A stretch of DNA of 64,000 nt, taken from the NCBI RefSeq assembly GCF_012563545.1, contig NZ_CP050804.1, positions 1,364,001 through 1,428,000 of the forward strand. Direction: 5' to 3'. The stretch is from Arcanobacterium buesumense. GTDB taxonomy: Bacteria > Actinomycetota > Actinomycetes > Actinomycetales > Actinomycetaceae. Positions 26,290 through 34,943 of this stretch are shown here, piece after piece (positions within the stretch are counted from its first letter, which is position 1; every line of letters begins with the position of its first letter). The position numbers and the translations under genes are program-made. The notes beneath the pieces were generated by a model. It had not been told where the DNA came from. It ran no database searches and saw only the letters and a program-made list of their open reading frames with translations.

Positions 26290-29200
26290 GAGAAAATGCG
26301 TTTCCCTTCCTGTGCCGGGCATAGTGTTTTATATGCACAACTGCGACACGATTGTTGCCTAGCAATCGCTGGAATTTCTTGCGATCGTTGAGCTTGAGCA
26401 GCATTGAGGATCATTTTTTCGATCTCTTGATAGCGCTGTGTTTCTAGTGCATCCTGGCTGGTAACAGAATATGTTTTTGTCGGAGTTCCGATATGAACAA
26501 GCTGAGCACCAAAGCTAGTTGTTGGAGTTTGCATCCCAGCTGGCATTTGCACCCCTCCTTGGGCAACTAACCACTGATATATCAACAATTGTGCATTGTT
26601 ATCACCTTGTTTTTGGGAGGGTTTTGTTTTACCAGTTTTGAAATCAACAATGCGAACTGCACCATCAGCGCCAGCAACATACTCTAGTCGATCAATTTTT
26701 CCTGAGACAACGATGTCACCAAGATCAATAGTGGCATACAACTCGCGCAGAGCTTTTCCAGGATTCGCAGAAAGATACTCATAAAGTTTACCGATCATTG
26801 ATTCGGCTCTTTCTCGCAATTGCTCAGCGACAAGATCGGAGCCAAAATCAAACGTCGGCCACAATTGGGCTAATCGCTCTTTCATAGCATCAAGATCCGG
26901 ATCAACAGTTTCTTCAGCAATTTGATGAATCAGCGTTCCTAGATTAGCTAAAGCAACGTCACCTAATGCCTGCCCATGTGCCGAATCAAGTATTCCTCGC
27001 ATCGGACAATCGAGAATATTCTCTACTTTCGACGGAGAAATCCGAAGTGCTTCCGTGGAAGGTTCTTGCTGAGTATATGTAATGTTATCTACCCAGATTT
27101 TCTGGGAAAACCCTTCAATATCTAACTCATTAAGTTGTTCAAGGAAATCTCGCGCTACTTGTCGTAGTTTCGAGTTATCACGACGTTGGGCTTGACGTAA
27201 TTGCCCGATAAACGATGGCGTATCTAGTGTCAGCGAAGCAGTTGAATGGAATGTTAATGCCCCCTCTCCGTCTGGGAAAAGCCACGATAGAAAACGCGAA
27301 GGAATTATATCTTCGGATTGAATACAGGTAATTTCTACCGCACACGTCGCACGAGTCAGAGCATACAAAAGCATTCGAAGTTCATCATCTAAAACTTCCG
27401 ACATTCGTTGTTTTGCAGCGATCGGTCTGCCAGCTAGTTGACTGCCTACCACCAAGGAAACAAGTTCTGGCACATGTGTGAGCGGATTGCGCAGCCGTAG
27501 GTTCGGCCAAACTCCTTCATTTAACTGGGAGATAAACACATGGCTCCATGTCCGACCGATCGTTGCACTCGGTGAGGTTAAGATAATTCCTTCATCATTA
27601 GCCGATACCCGAGCAATTGAGTCTTCCGGAACATCTTGTTCTTCCAAGACTCGTAACAGATCATCTATATGCGCTCCTTGAGGATCGCGATCTGTCAACC
27701 GTTGTGCAATCCGAAATAGCTGAATTACTGCATCCAAGTTTCGATTAGCTTGATCTGCATTTTTTCCTCCCGCCAAAGAAATATCGCGCCACTGTTCCGC
27801 TTTATCTACTCCATCCCACGTGACCCATAAAACTTCTTCCGCTGAAGAACCTTTGCGTAGTGACCTTCGAATATTGGCAAGAACGCGCCTAATCTGGTGA
27901 AACTGTGGAATTTGAGCAGCCGGTGAATGCGGATCTTCATCTATGACAGTAGCCAGAAGTTGTTCACCAACCCGATTACCACCCGCAACTAATTCCCAAC
28001 CATGCAACCGCCCAAGGAGCACGGATAAATCAGATGCAGATAGCTCAAACAATGGGCCAGTAAGAACCTGACGGATCTCAGACACGAGGTTATCTTCCCC
28101 ATATCCCCGTGCAATATTAATAAGCAAAAGTATATGAGCAACAACCGGTTGGAAACGTAGCGGATTAACAGCCGGTAGCGCCTGTACTGGAATACCATAG
28201 TCCAATAGAGCTTGACGTATTGTTCGATGCTGCGAGCGCGATCGAGTAACAACAGCCATCTGGGAATAATCGACCCCTTCATGGGCATGTAAGTACTGCA
28301 TCCGCGTAGCCAAATAAGCAACTTCATCGTGCTCACTCAAAAGAACATGCCCAGCTATTTGACACGACGCAGCATGCTGATAATCAGCTAGCCTATGAGC
28401 TGCAGATCCGGCAACATGGATCGCGGAACTAACCTGAGCAATTATCCCTGCCATATCACCGCCGCCTCGGTAACGATGGTTCAAAACAAACCGTTGCGCC
28501 CCTAAACCACCGAGGTTTCTAGGGCGTTCAAGCAATACAGGCAATTTCGCAATTCCACCCCGATACCCCTGGACGCCAACATCCGGATCACCGCATGTTA
28601 CGATTCGAGTGCCATAACTTTGCATAACTGCTAATAAGGTTCGCAACGCTAACGTACAATTCGATATGTCATCAACAAATACCCAGTCCCATTCAGGACG
28701 TTTACGCGCAATTATTTCACCGGGACGGTTATCCCACTGTTGCAAAAGTGCAGCCGCCTGAGTGACGATCCGAGAGTGGTCTGTACGATCGGGATTTGTT
28801 CGGCCCGTTCCTGCCTGTACTGCTAGTGCTTTTTCATATTCTTCTAGTAAATCACCCCCGATAACCCATGAAGGGTTGTGATTTTCTTTTCCGAGTTCAC
28901 GCAATTCTTGGGCAGTTAACCCTAGTTCTGCAGATCGCGTCAGCAGATCTCGATACTCCCGCCGGAAGGCCTCCAACTGCGCCACTTGTGGATCAACTGA
29001 GCCAAGAAGACCTGCTGTGGGATAAAACCGGGTAGCGATATCGATCACGTCACGAATGACAGCATCTTGATCCGGTCCGGACAATAGTTCCGGTTCTTTT
29101 CGGCCAATTGCTTGTGCATACTCCGAGACAATAGCGAATGCAAAAGCGGTAATCGAACGCACTTTAATGTTCTCTCCCAAGACTGATAATTGTTCAACGA

Positions 29201-29429
29201 TAACATTACGCATGTCACTCGCCGCCCGACGATCCGGGGAGAGAACTGCAATACGTGACTGAGGCTCAGCAACTAAGACTTCACTCACACATCTTTTAAT
29301 CAACTCAGTTTTACCAGTGCCCGGAGCACCAAGAATAGAAAATGCGCACCCGCGTTGCCCAGTAGAAATAACCTCGTAACACGCTTCAATAACGGCTTCC
29401 TGCGAAGAATCAGGTACGGCGTGAGACAT
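26286..29429 (-). CDS. adnA: AdnA-type helicase-nuclease subunit
   Basis: Partner subunit of AdnAB, 1047 residues. Seen: Walker A GAPGTGKTEL near residue 37, a motif II reading VFVDDISN in place of the canonical DExQ, and CGDPDVGVQGYRGG, so its motor looks weakened compared with AdnB. The C-terminal nuclease has SGKIDRLEYV, IVDFKTGK and NAQLLIYQWLV, followed by CRSCAYKTLCP. These cysteines, with an upstream one (ILDCPMRG), fit the iron-sulphur-cluster nuclease type. The start is the ATG six bases after AGGAAGG. Operon partner adnB follows with overlapping codons. Confidence 0.9.
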   Translation of the reverse strand: MSHAVPDSSQEAVIEACYEVISTGQRGCAFSILGAPGTGKTELIKRCVSEVLVAEPQSRIAVLSPDRRAASDMRNVIVEQLSVLGENIKVRSITAFAFAIVSEYAQAIGRKEPELLSGPDQDAVIRDVIDIATRFYPTAGLLGSVDPQVAQLEAFRREYRDLLTRSAELGLTAQELRELGKENHNPSWVIGGDLLEEYEKALAVQAGTGRTNPDRTDHSRIVTQAAALLQQWDNRPGEIIARKRPEWDWVFVDDISNCTLALRTLLAVMQSYGTRIVTCGDPDVGVQGYRGGIAKLPVLLERPRNLGGLGAQRFVLNHRYRGGGDMAGIIAQVSSAIHVAGSAAHRLADYQHAASCQIAGHVLLSEHDEVAYLATRMQYLHAHEGVDYSQMAVVTRSRSQHRTIRQALLDYGIPVQALPAVNPLRFQPVVAHILLLINIARGYGEDNLVSEIRQVLTGPLFELSASDLSVLLGRLHGWELVAGGNRVGEQLLATVIDEDPHSPAAQIPQFHQIRRVLANIRRSLRKGSSAEEVLWVTWDGVDKAEQWRDISLAGGKNADQANRNLDAVIQLFRIAQRLTDRDPQGAHIDDLLRVLEEQDVPEDSIARVSANDEGIILTSPSATIGRTWSHVFISQLNEGVWPNLRLRNPLTHVPELVSLVVGSQLAGRPIAAKQRMSEVLDDELRMLLYALTRATCAVEITCIQSEDIIPSRFLSWLFPDGEGALTFHSTASLTLDTPSFIGQLRQAQRRDNSKLRQVARDFLEQLNELDIEGFSQKIWVDNITYTQQEPSTEALRISPSKVENILDCPMRGILDSAHGQALGDVALANLGTLIHQIAEETVDPDLDAMKERLAQLWPTFDFGSDLVAEQLRERAESMIGKLYEYLSANPGKALRELYATIDLGDIVVSGKIDRLEYVAGADGAVRIVDFKTGKTKPSQKQGDNNAQLLIYQWLVAQGGVQMPAGMQTPTTSFGAQLVHIGTPTKTYSVTSQDALETQRYQEIEKMILNAAQAQRSQEIPAIARQQSCRSCAYKTLCPAQEGKRIFS

Positions 29430-29668
29430 GAGCATCCTTCCTGTGCAACCAACCTCGTGTCTTTATGTTCTAACTCTATCCTCCCCCTCCCACACATTTC
29501 TGTGCCACCTCATCATTCATTATATTTACCCATGACCCGCGAGAATATCTGTTCGACCAGCGATAAATATATGCTCACAAAACTACGCCCTACGCGATTG
29601 CCTTGTCTGCTTAGCTGAAACTCGTTGCTAGGAAAGGTAGAATCACATATGGAAAGAAAGGACAAACC

Positions 29669-29893
29669 TTGGATATTACAATCGGAATCCGCGACGTTGC
29701 CGGCGCGGTGAACATTAGTGTCGATATGACTACCGACGAAATCAACAACCTTGTGACTGATGTTTTGACAAACCACAAACCACTTGTGTTGACCAGTTCA
29801 GACAATGAAACTGTGTTCGTACCAGCAGATGCCTTAGGTTACGTCCAGGTATCAGGAGCGTCCCAGCGGCGCGTCGGCTTCGGTTTCGCGTAA
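29669..29893 (+). CDS. DUF3107 family small protein
   Basis: A 74-residue actinobacterial protein of unknown function. The start is a TTG with AAAGGA six bases upstream, and the protein opens DITIGIRDVAGAVNISV and ends SQRRVGFGFA, the family's typical closing. No membrane segment. It stands directly before a DEAD-box helicase gene (35 bases), as in M. tuberculosis where a DUF3107 protein lies near rhlE. Function unknown. Confidence 0.85.
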   Translation: MDITIGIRDVAGAVNISVDMTTDEINNLVTDVLTNHKPLVLTSSDNETVFVPADALGYVQVSGASQRRVGFGFA

Positions 29894-29928
29894 AAATGAA
29901 ACAATAGCTGAATAAAGAAAGCATAAGT

Positions 29929-31461
29929 ATGACTCAAACGTCAGGAATTGCGGATACATCACATGCATCCGTGCCAACACAAATAGAACCAGTAGCTGAT
30001 ATTGAAGCTGCCGGAAAAGACCTCAACCTTGAGCAAAAGACATTTGCCGACTACGGCGTATCGGCACCTATTGTCAGTGCGCTAGCCAAAAAAGGCATAA
30101 CTCATCCATTCCCTATCCAAGCATTAACTTTGCCTGTTGCGTTGAAAGGTTCCGATATTATCGGTCAAGCAAAAACCGGCACAGGTAAAACCCTTGGATT
30201 TGGCATCCCCATGATCCAGCGCTGTATCGGTCCGAACGAAGAAGGATTCGACTCCCTCGAATTTCCCGGAGCACCGCAAGGCCTTGTTATCGTCCCTACT
30301 CGTGAACTTGCCAAACAAGTCGCCCAAGATCTCAAAGATGCTGGTGCTGAGCGAAACGTACGCATTGTCGAAGTCTATGGCGGACGTGCCTATGAACCTC
30401 AAGTCAAAGACTTAGAAAAAGGTGCCGAAATCGTCGTCGGAACACCAGGACGACTCATTGACTTAATGAAACATCGAACGCTAAATCTCAGTGCCGTACG
30501 AACAGTTGTTTTAGACGAAGCTGATGAAATGCTCGATTTAGGCTTCCTTGAAGACGTCGAAAAAATCCTCAGCGCTACCCCACCCACCCGCCACACGATG
30601 CTATTTTCCGCTACGATGCCAGGACCAGTTGTGGCTATGGCCCGGCGTTACATGTCTCAAGCAACTCATATCCGTGCGCAAGCCCACGATGACGATTCCA
30701 GTACCGTCAAGGCTGTTCGCCAAGTTGTTTACCGCACCCACGCAATGAACAAAATCGAAGTGCTGGCTCGTATTTTACAAGCGCGCGGACGTGGATTAAC
30801 TATTATTTTCACTCGTACGAAACGAACTGCTTCGCGCGTTGCTGAAGACCTTGCGGCACGCGGTTTCGCTACTGGTGCGATGCACGGCGATCTAGGACAG
30901 GGCGCACGAGAACAAGCATTGCGTGCTTTTAGGCATGGCAAGATTGACGTTTTAGTTGCTACCGACGTCGCCGCCCGCGGTATCGACGTCGATAACGTTA
31001 CCCATGTTATTAACTACCAGGCACCGGAAGATGAGAAAACATACATTCATCGTATCGGGCGCACAGGTCGCGCTGGCCACTCCGGTACCGCGATTACGTT
31101 CGTTGACTGGGAAGATACCCCGAAATGGGCTGTTATTAATAAACTGCTCTCACTGGGTATGCCAGAACCGGTAGAAACCTACCATACTTCTGATCATCTG
31201 TACACAGATTTGGATATTCCAGCAGAGGTTACTGGCCGGTTGCCTAAAAATCTACGCACCCGCGAAGGTCTGGCGGCTGAAAAGCTTGAAGACCTTGGAG
31301 AAACAGGTAAGAGCGCTAGCCGCGGCAGACGGCAGCACGGCTCCTCTGAGCACCGTAATTCGCGTGCTTCTGCATCGCTTTCACCACGCTCAGCCAGCGG
31401 ACCGGAAACAAAAGAACGCAAACCCCGTCAGCGTCGACGAATTCGTAAAACAGATTCGTAA
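29929..31461 (+). CDS. rhlE: DEAD-box ATP-dependent RNA helicase
   Basis: A 510-residue SF2 RNA helicase. Seen: the Q motif with FADYGVSAPIVSAL and FPIQ near residue 60; AKTGTGKT (motif I) at about 85; PTRELAKQV (Ia); LDEADEMLDLG (II) near 198; SATMP (III); IIFTRTK; DVAARGIDVDNV (V); and HRIGRTGRAG (VI). A basic Arg/Ser-rich tail of about 60 residues likely binds RNA. Length is usual for actinobacterial RhlE. It follows DUF3107 and is ended by a very long hairpin. Confidence 0.93.
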   Translation: MTQTSGIADTSHASVPTQIEPVADIEAAGKDLNLEQKTFADYGVSAPIVSALAKKGITHPFPIQALTLPVALKGSDIIGQAKTGTGKTLGFGIPMIQRCIGPNEEGFDSLEFPGAPQGLVIVPTRELAKQVAQDLKDAGAERNVRIVEVYGGRAYEPQVKDLEKGAEIVVGTPGRLIDLMKHRTLNLSAVRTVVLDEADEMLDLGFLEDVEKILSATPPTRHTMLFSATMPGPVVAMARRYMSQATHIRAQAHDDDSSTVKAVRQVVYRTHAMNKIEVLARILQARGRGLTIIFTRTKRTASRVAEDLAARGFATGAMHGDLGQGAREQALRAFRHGKIDVLVATDVAARGIDVDNVTHVINYQAPEDEKTYIHRIGRTGRAGHSGTAITFVDWEDTPKWAVINKLLSLGMPEPVETYHTSDHLYTDLDIPAEVTGRLPKNLRTREGLAAEKLEDLGETGKSASRGRRQHGSSEHRNSRASASLSPRSASGPETKERKPRQRRRIRKTDS

Positions 31462-31479
31462 AAACAACTGACTAACGTC

Positions 31480-31536
31480 AGCATGTGGTGTGGGCTGGCA
31501 AGATCTTTTTGATCTTGCCAGCCCACACCACATGCT
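31480..31536. terminator. 26-bp perfect stem with T5 loop after rhlE
   Basis: Arms 31480-31505 and 31511-31536 are exact inverted repeats closed by a five-T loop. It begins 19 bases after the rhlE stop. No U tract follows on the plus strand. It is the longest uninterrupted stem in the window. Confidence 0.8.
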
Positions 31537-31815
31537 ACTGGTACGATAAACTTGTTATTTTGCATCTTTATTCGGCGTGCCCCGAGATTACTTTGTGGCC
31601 TGATCTTTTTGAGCATTTTGCTCCGTAGCTGCCACATCGTCACGTTTAGCAATTTTGCCTCAATGAAAATGTGAATTTAGGTAAGTGAATGTCCCCCAAT
31701 GGTAACGTTTTTATACATTTATGGGGGCCTTTAGCCAAAGTCACTATTATCGAGAGGTTTTTCCTGACAATCCACCCAACATGACAATACTGGTATGCGC
31801 CACACCATACTTGGC
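31537..31815. other. Intergenic stretch, no gene recognised
   Basis: About 280 bases between the rhlE hairpin and the marC stop codon. A short inverted repeat (ccccca ... tggggg, 31692-31726) is present and could be a weak minus-strand terminator for marC. A minus-strand frame ending at 31590 reads like protein (KIAKRDDVAATEQNAQ) but is only about 22 codons after a stop, so it is not called. Confidence 0.45.
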
Positions 31816-32439
31816 TTAGGTAAGGAAATTCGTATTGACGATAGCGATAATTCCATTAATCATCAGCTGTGCCGCAATCGCGGCTAGCAACATTCCAGAA
31901 AGTCGAGTCAATAGCATGATTCCCGATTCGCCCAAAAGTTTCAAAATAGGATTCGCAAATCGCATCGATAGCCAAGAAATCGTCAATACTGTTACTAATC
32001 CGAGAACCGTGGTGACGATCCTGGCCCAATCGTGACCAGCGTCGTCAATAAGCAACATAAAAGCAACGATAGATCCTGGTCCGGCGAGCAACGGCATTCC
32101 TAGCGGAACCATCGCTACATGTAAGTCACCATCTGACTCTCCTGGGTCTTCTTCTTGTCCGGTCAGTAATTGGAGTGCGATTAACAAAAGCAACAAACCG
32201 CCCGAAAGCTGCAATGCTGGCGCGGAAATGCCCAGGGCATTAAAAACCGTAAACCCGAAAAACCCAAAGAGTAACAACAAAATTCCGGCGATGAAATTTG
32301 CTTGAAAAGCAATCCGCCGACGGTTGCGCTCAGAAGCTTTCGCCGTGAGAGCCAGAAAGATGGGCAAGTTCCCCGGAGGATCAATAATGACAACGAGTGT
32401 TGCAAAAGCTGAGACGAACAACGTCGTATCGAATGACAC
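31816..32439 (-). CDS. MarC family integral membrane protein
   Basis: A 207-residue membrane protein with six predicted spans. Seen: FATLVVIIDPPGNLPIFLALT near the N-terminus, the family's characteristic DPxGNxP motif, and PLGMPLLAGPGSIVAFML in the middle, which echoes it as an internal repeat. MarC proteins were once linked to multidrug resistance but their function is unproven. The GTG start shares one base with the stop of the PHP gene and has GGAGG seven bases upstream, so the two are coupled. Confidence 0.9.
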   Translation of the reverse strand: MSFDTTLFVSAFATLVVIIDPPGNLPIFLALTAKASERNRRRIAFQANFIAGILLLLFGFFGFTVFNALGISAPALQLSGGLLLLLIALQLLTGQEEDPGESDGDLHVAMVPLGMPLLAGPGSIVAFMLLIDDAGHDWARIVTTVLGLVTVLTISWLSMRFANPILKLLGESGIMLLTRLSGMLLAAIAAQLMINGIIAIVNTNFLT

Positions 32440-33275
32440 TAGATAACCTCCGCGAAAGTCCCATCAATAAGCTCATAATATACGTCACGAGCCGTGGTGT
32501 TTTCCCCGAGCTCGTTAGGTTTTCCCGTCCCGTGATAGTCGGACGAACCAAACCTTGCAAGCCCATACTCTTTAACAATATCAGCCAACGCCGGCCGTGT
32601 ATCGGCAGGATTGTCACGGTGATCTACTTCAATTCCAAACAACCCAGCTTGCGCCAGCTCGGCAAACGCGCTATCTGGAGCAACTTTACCGCGAGCCATA
32701 GCACGCGGATGTGCCCACACCGTTTTACCACCAGCTACGCCAATAAACTCCACAACCTCTCTAGCTGTGGGCGCATATTGACTCACATAATATGGCGAGG
32801 AACTCGCCAATAACCGTGCAAAAGCCTGGGAACGATTCGCAATCACTCCTGCTGCCACAAGAGCATCTGCGATATGTGGACGACCTAAAACTGCACCCGG
32901 TGCCGCTTGGGCAACAACGTCATCGAACGTGATGGGAAAGTCTTCAGCAAGCCGCTCAGTAATCAGTCGCGCACGATTTACTCGCGAAGCTTGCACTGTT
33001 CGAATATGCTCTTGGACTGCCCGATGATGCGGATCGAATAAGTAGCCCAAAATATGAACACGCACCCCATGACAGGTTGCAGTTAGTTCCATGCCACGCA
33101 CGAGTTTTACTCCCAACTGTGACGCAGCTTGGCTAGCTTCATCCCAGCCAGCAACCGTATCATGATCAGTGATTCCGACAACATCAACATGTGCCGCATG
33201 AGCTTGCTCGATGAGTTTCGCAGGAGAATCAGTGCCATCTGAACATGTGCTATGGGTGTGCAGGTCAATCTTCAT
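32439..33275 (-). CDS. PHP domain metal-dependent phosphoesterase
   Basis: A 278-residue PHP-family enzyme of the kind that hydrolyses nucleoside phosphates (AMP or 3',5'-bisphosphate phosphatases). Seen: DLHTHSTCSDGTDSP at residues 3-17, GITDHDTVAGW near 36, an HPRAM segment and a closing GSSDYHGTGKP, together supplying the trinuclear metal ligands. Length is normal. The ATG lies six bases after TAAGAT with no Shine-Dalgarno, suggesting a leaderless transcript. It is divergent from the aminopeptidase gene and followed by marC. Confidence 0.9.
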   Translation of the reverse strand: MKIDLHTHSTCSDGTDSPAKLIEQAHAAHVDVVGITDHDTVAGWDEASQAASQLGVKLVRGMELTATCHGVRVHILGYLFDPHHRAVQEHIRTVQASRVNRARLITERLAEDFPITFDDVVAQAAPGAVLGRPHIADALVAAGVIANRSQAFARLLASSSPYYVSQYAPTAREVVEFIGVAGGKTVWAHPRAMARGKVAPDSAFAELAQAGLFGIEVDHRDNPADTRPALADIVKEYGLARFGSSDYHGTGKPNELGENTTARDVYYELIDGTFAEVI

Positions 33276-33287
33276 AGCTCCATCTTA
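33276..33287 (-). promoter_or_regulatory. PHP gene -10 element (leaderless)
   Basis: On the minus strand TAAGAT (33282-33287) is followed by six bases and the ATG. A GGAG lies only two bases from the ATG, too close to serve as a ribosome site. Confidence 0.5.
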
Positions 33288-33308
33288 CTCGGTGGCTACC
33301 ACGATATA

Positions 33309-33325
33309 CTCACACCTAGCGTGAG
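33309..33325. promoter_or_regulatory. Inverted repeat between divergent promoters
   Basis: CTCAC and GTGAG arms separated by seven bases sit between the divergent PHP and aminopeptidase -10 elements. It could be a shared operator. The regulator is unknown. Confidence 0.3.
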
Positions 33326-33351
33326 GGTTTAAAATCCGCGAACTTTAGTGG

Positions 33352-33363
33352 GATAATGGTTGT
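33352..33363 (+). promoter_or_regulatory. Aminopeptidase gene extended -10 (leaderless)
   Basis: TGG-GATAAT (hexamer 33352-33357) is an extended -10 element followed by six bases and the ATG at 33364. No Shine-Dalgarno is present. Confidence 0.6.
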
Positions 33364-34872
33364 ATGAGTGATGAAAAACAAACTTTAGAAGAGCGTGCCC
33401 ACAACCGCACGCAACGTCCACAAAGTGACGCATTTCGTTCGTTCATTGGCGAGGATTGGGGACAACGCCCCACTGGCCCACAACGCGGTGCAGTAGCTGA
33501 TTATTTACCTGCCCGTCATCTTAAACTCGGCTCACAGTTTATTGGCGAACGTTTGGTTTTCCCAGCAGGAGATCTCCAGGTTCGTTCTAACGATACCGAT
33601 TACCGCTTCCGCGCCCATTCGGCCTTTGCTCATTTAACTGGCTTAGGTGGCGAAGATGAACCCGGAGCAGTACTAGTACTTGAACCGCGCAATACAGAAA
33701 ACCGCACTCCGGATGCCACCCATGACGCCGTACTGTATTTCCATCCGCGTTCCTCGCGTTCCTCTGAAGAGTTTTACGCTGATTCTCGCCATGGCGAATT
33801 TTGGGTGGGTGCTCGCCTTTCCGCCGAAGAAATGGCGACATTAACCGGACTTAAAATTGCACATATTGATTCACTGCGTGACAACCTGGCAAAAGATCTT
33901 GGGGAAGTAAATATTCGCGTTATCCCCGACGCCGATGCTCAGGTTACGGAACTGGTTCAACAGTTGCGCATAGAAAACGGTCTTGAATCTGATGCTCAAG
34001 AGATGAACGCGAAACTTGCGGAAGCCGCCTCTGAACTGCGCCTTATTAAAGACGAGTATGAAATTTCCGAAATGCGCAAAGCAGTAGACGTCACTGCCGC
34101 TGGTTTTGATGAAATTGTTGCTTCTTTCCCACGCGCTCGCACACATTGGCGCGGTGAACGTGTTATCGAAGGCGCTTTCTTCGCCAAAGCCCGCGAAGAA
34201 GGTAATGGCTTAGGTTATGATACGATTGCTGCAGCAGGAAATCATGCAAATACCTTGCACTGGATCAAAAATGATGGTCCGCTTGTTGATGGAACGTTGA
34301 TGCTTATTGATGCCGGCGCTGAAGTTGATTCGCTTTATACCGCTGATATCACTCGCACCTTGCCAGTATCTGGAAAATTCAGCCCCACACAACGCAAAGT
34401 ATATGACGCTGTTCTTGAGGCCTGTGATTACGCCCTTGAAGTTGCTTCACAACCTGGTGTGCGGTTCCGTGACGTGCATGCCGCAGCCATGACTGTGATT
34501 GCCCGCCATCTTGAACAGTGGGGTATTTTGCCAGTTTCCGCTGAGGAATCTCTCATCCCGGAAAACCAGTATCATCGCCGGTGGATGCCGCATGGCACCT
34601 CCCATCATCTAGGTCTTGACGTCCACGATTGCGCCCAGGCTAAACGTGAACTGTATCAAGATGCAGTACTAGAAGAGGGCATGGTCTTTACCATCGAACC
34701 CGGATTATACTTCCGCGAGGATGATCTTAAGGTTCCCGCAGAATTCCGTGGAATTGGCGTTCGTATTGAGGATGACATCGTCATCACCGCTACCGGTGCA
34801 GAGCGTATCTCTAACCATATTCCGCGTACTGCAGATGATGTTGAAGCTTGGATGGCACGCCTCGCTCAATAA
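33364..34872 (+). CDS. pepP: Xaa-Pro aminopeptidase, M24B family
   Basis: A 502-residue cytoplasmic metallopeptidase that removes an N-terminal residue before proline. Seen: an N-terminal creatinase-like domain (about residues 40-205) and a C-terminal pita-bread domain with LIDAGAEVDSLYTADITRT (first two metal Asp), PHGTSHHLGLDVHD (metal His), MVFTIEPGLYF (metal Glu) and GIGVRIEDDIVIT (last metal Glu). The dimetal site is complete. Length matches actinobacterial PepP. Expected to be leaderless from the extended -10 just before the ATG. Confidence 0.93.
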   Translation: MSDEKQTLEERAHNRTQRPQSDAFRSFIGEDWGQRPTGPQRGAVADYLPARHLKLGSQFIGERLVFPAGDLQVRSNDTDYRFRAHSAFAHLTGLGGEDEPGAVLVLEPRNTENRTPDATHDAVLYFHPRSSRSSEEFYADSRHGEFWVGARLSAEEMATLTGLKIAHIDSLRDNLAKDLGEVNIRVIPDADAQVTELVQQLRIENGLESDAQEMNAKLAEAASELRLIKDEYEISEMRKAVDVTAAGFDEIVASFPRARTHWRGERVIEGAFFAKAREEGNGLGYDTIAAAGNHANTLHWIKNDGPLVDGTLMLIDAGAEVDSLYTADITRTLPVSGKFSPTQRKVYDAVLEACDYALEVASQPGVRFRDVHAAAMTVIARHLEQWGILPVSAEESLIPENQYHRRWMPHGTSHHLGLDVHDCAQAKRELYQDAVLEEGMVFTIEPGLYFREDDLKVPAEFRGIGVRIEDDIVITATGAERISNHIPRTADDVEAWMARLAQ

Positions 34873-34943
34873 CACTTATATAGTTGCTGTTTTCTATTAA
34901 ACCCGAGCGGGGAATCTCGCCACGAGGAAAGGAGAGTGAAGGT

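Noticed and set aside
31590-31670. Protein-like short minus-strand frame (KIAKRDDVAATEQNAQ...)
   Set aside because: Only about 22 codons follow an upstream stop and no ribosome site was found. It could be a gene remnant but cannot be supported.
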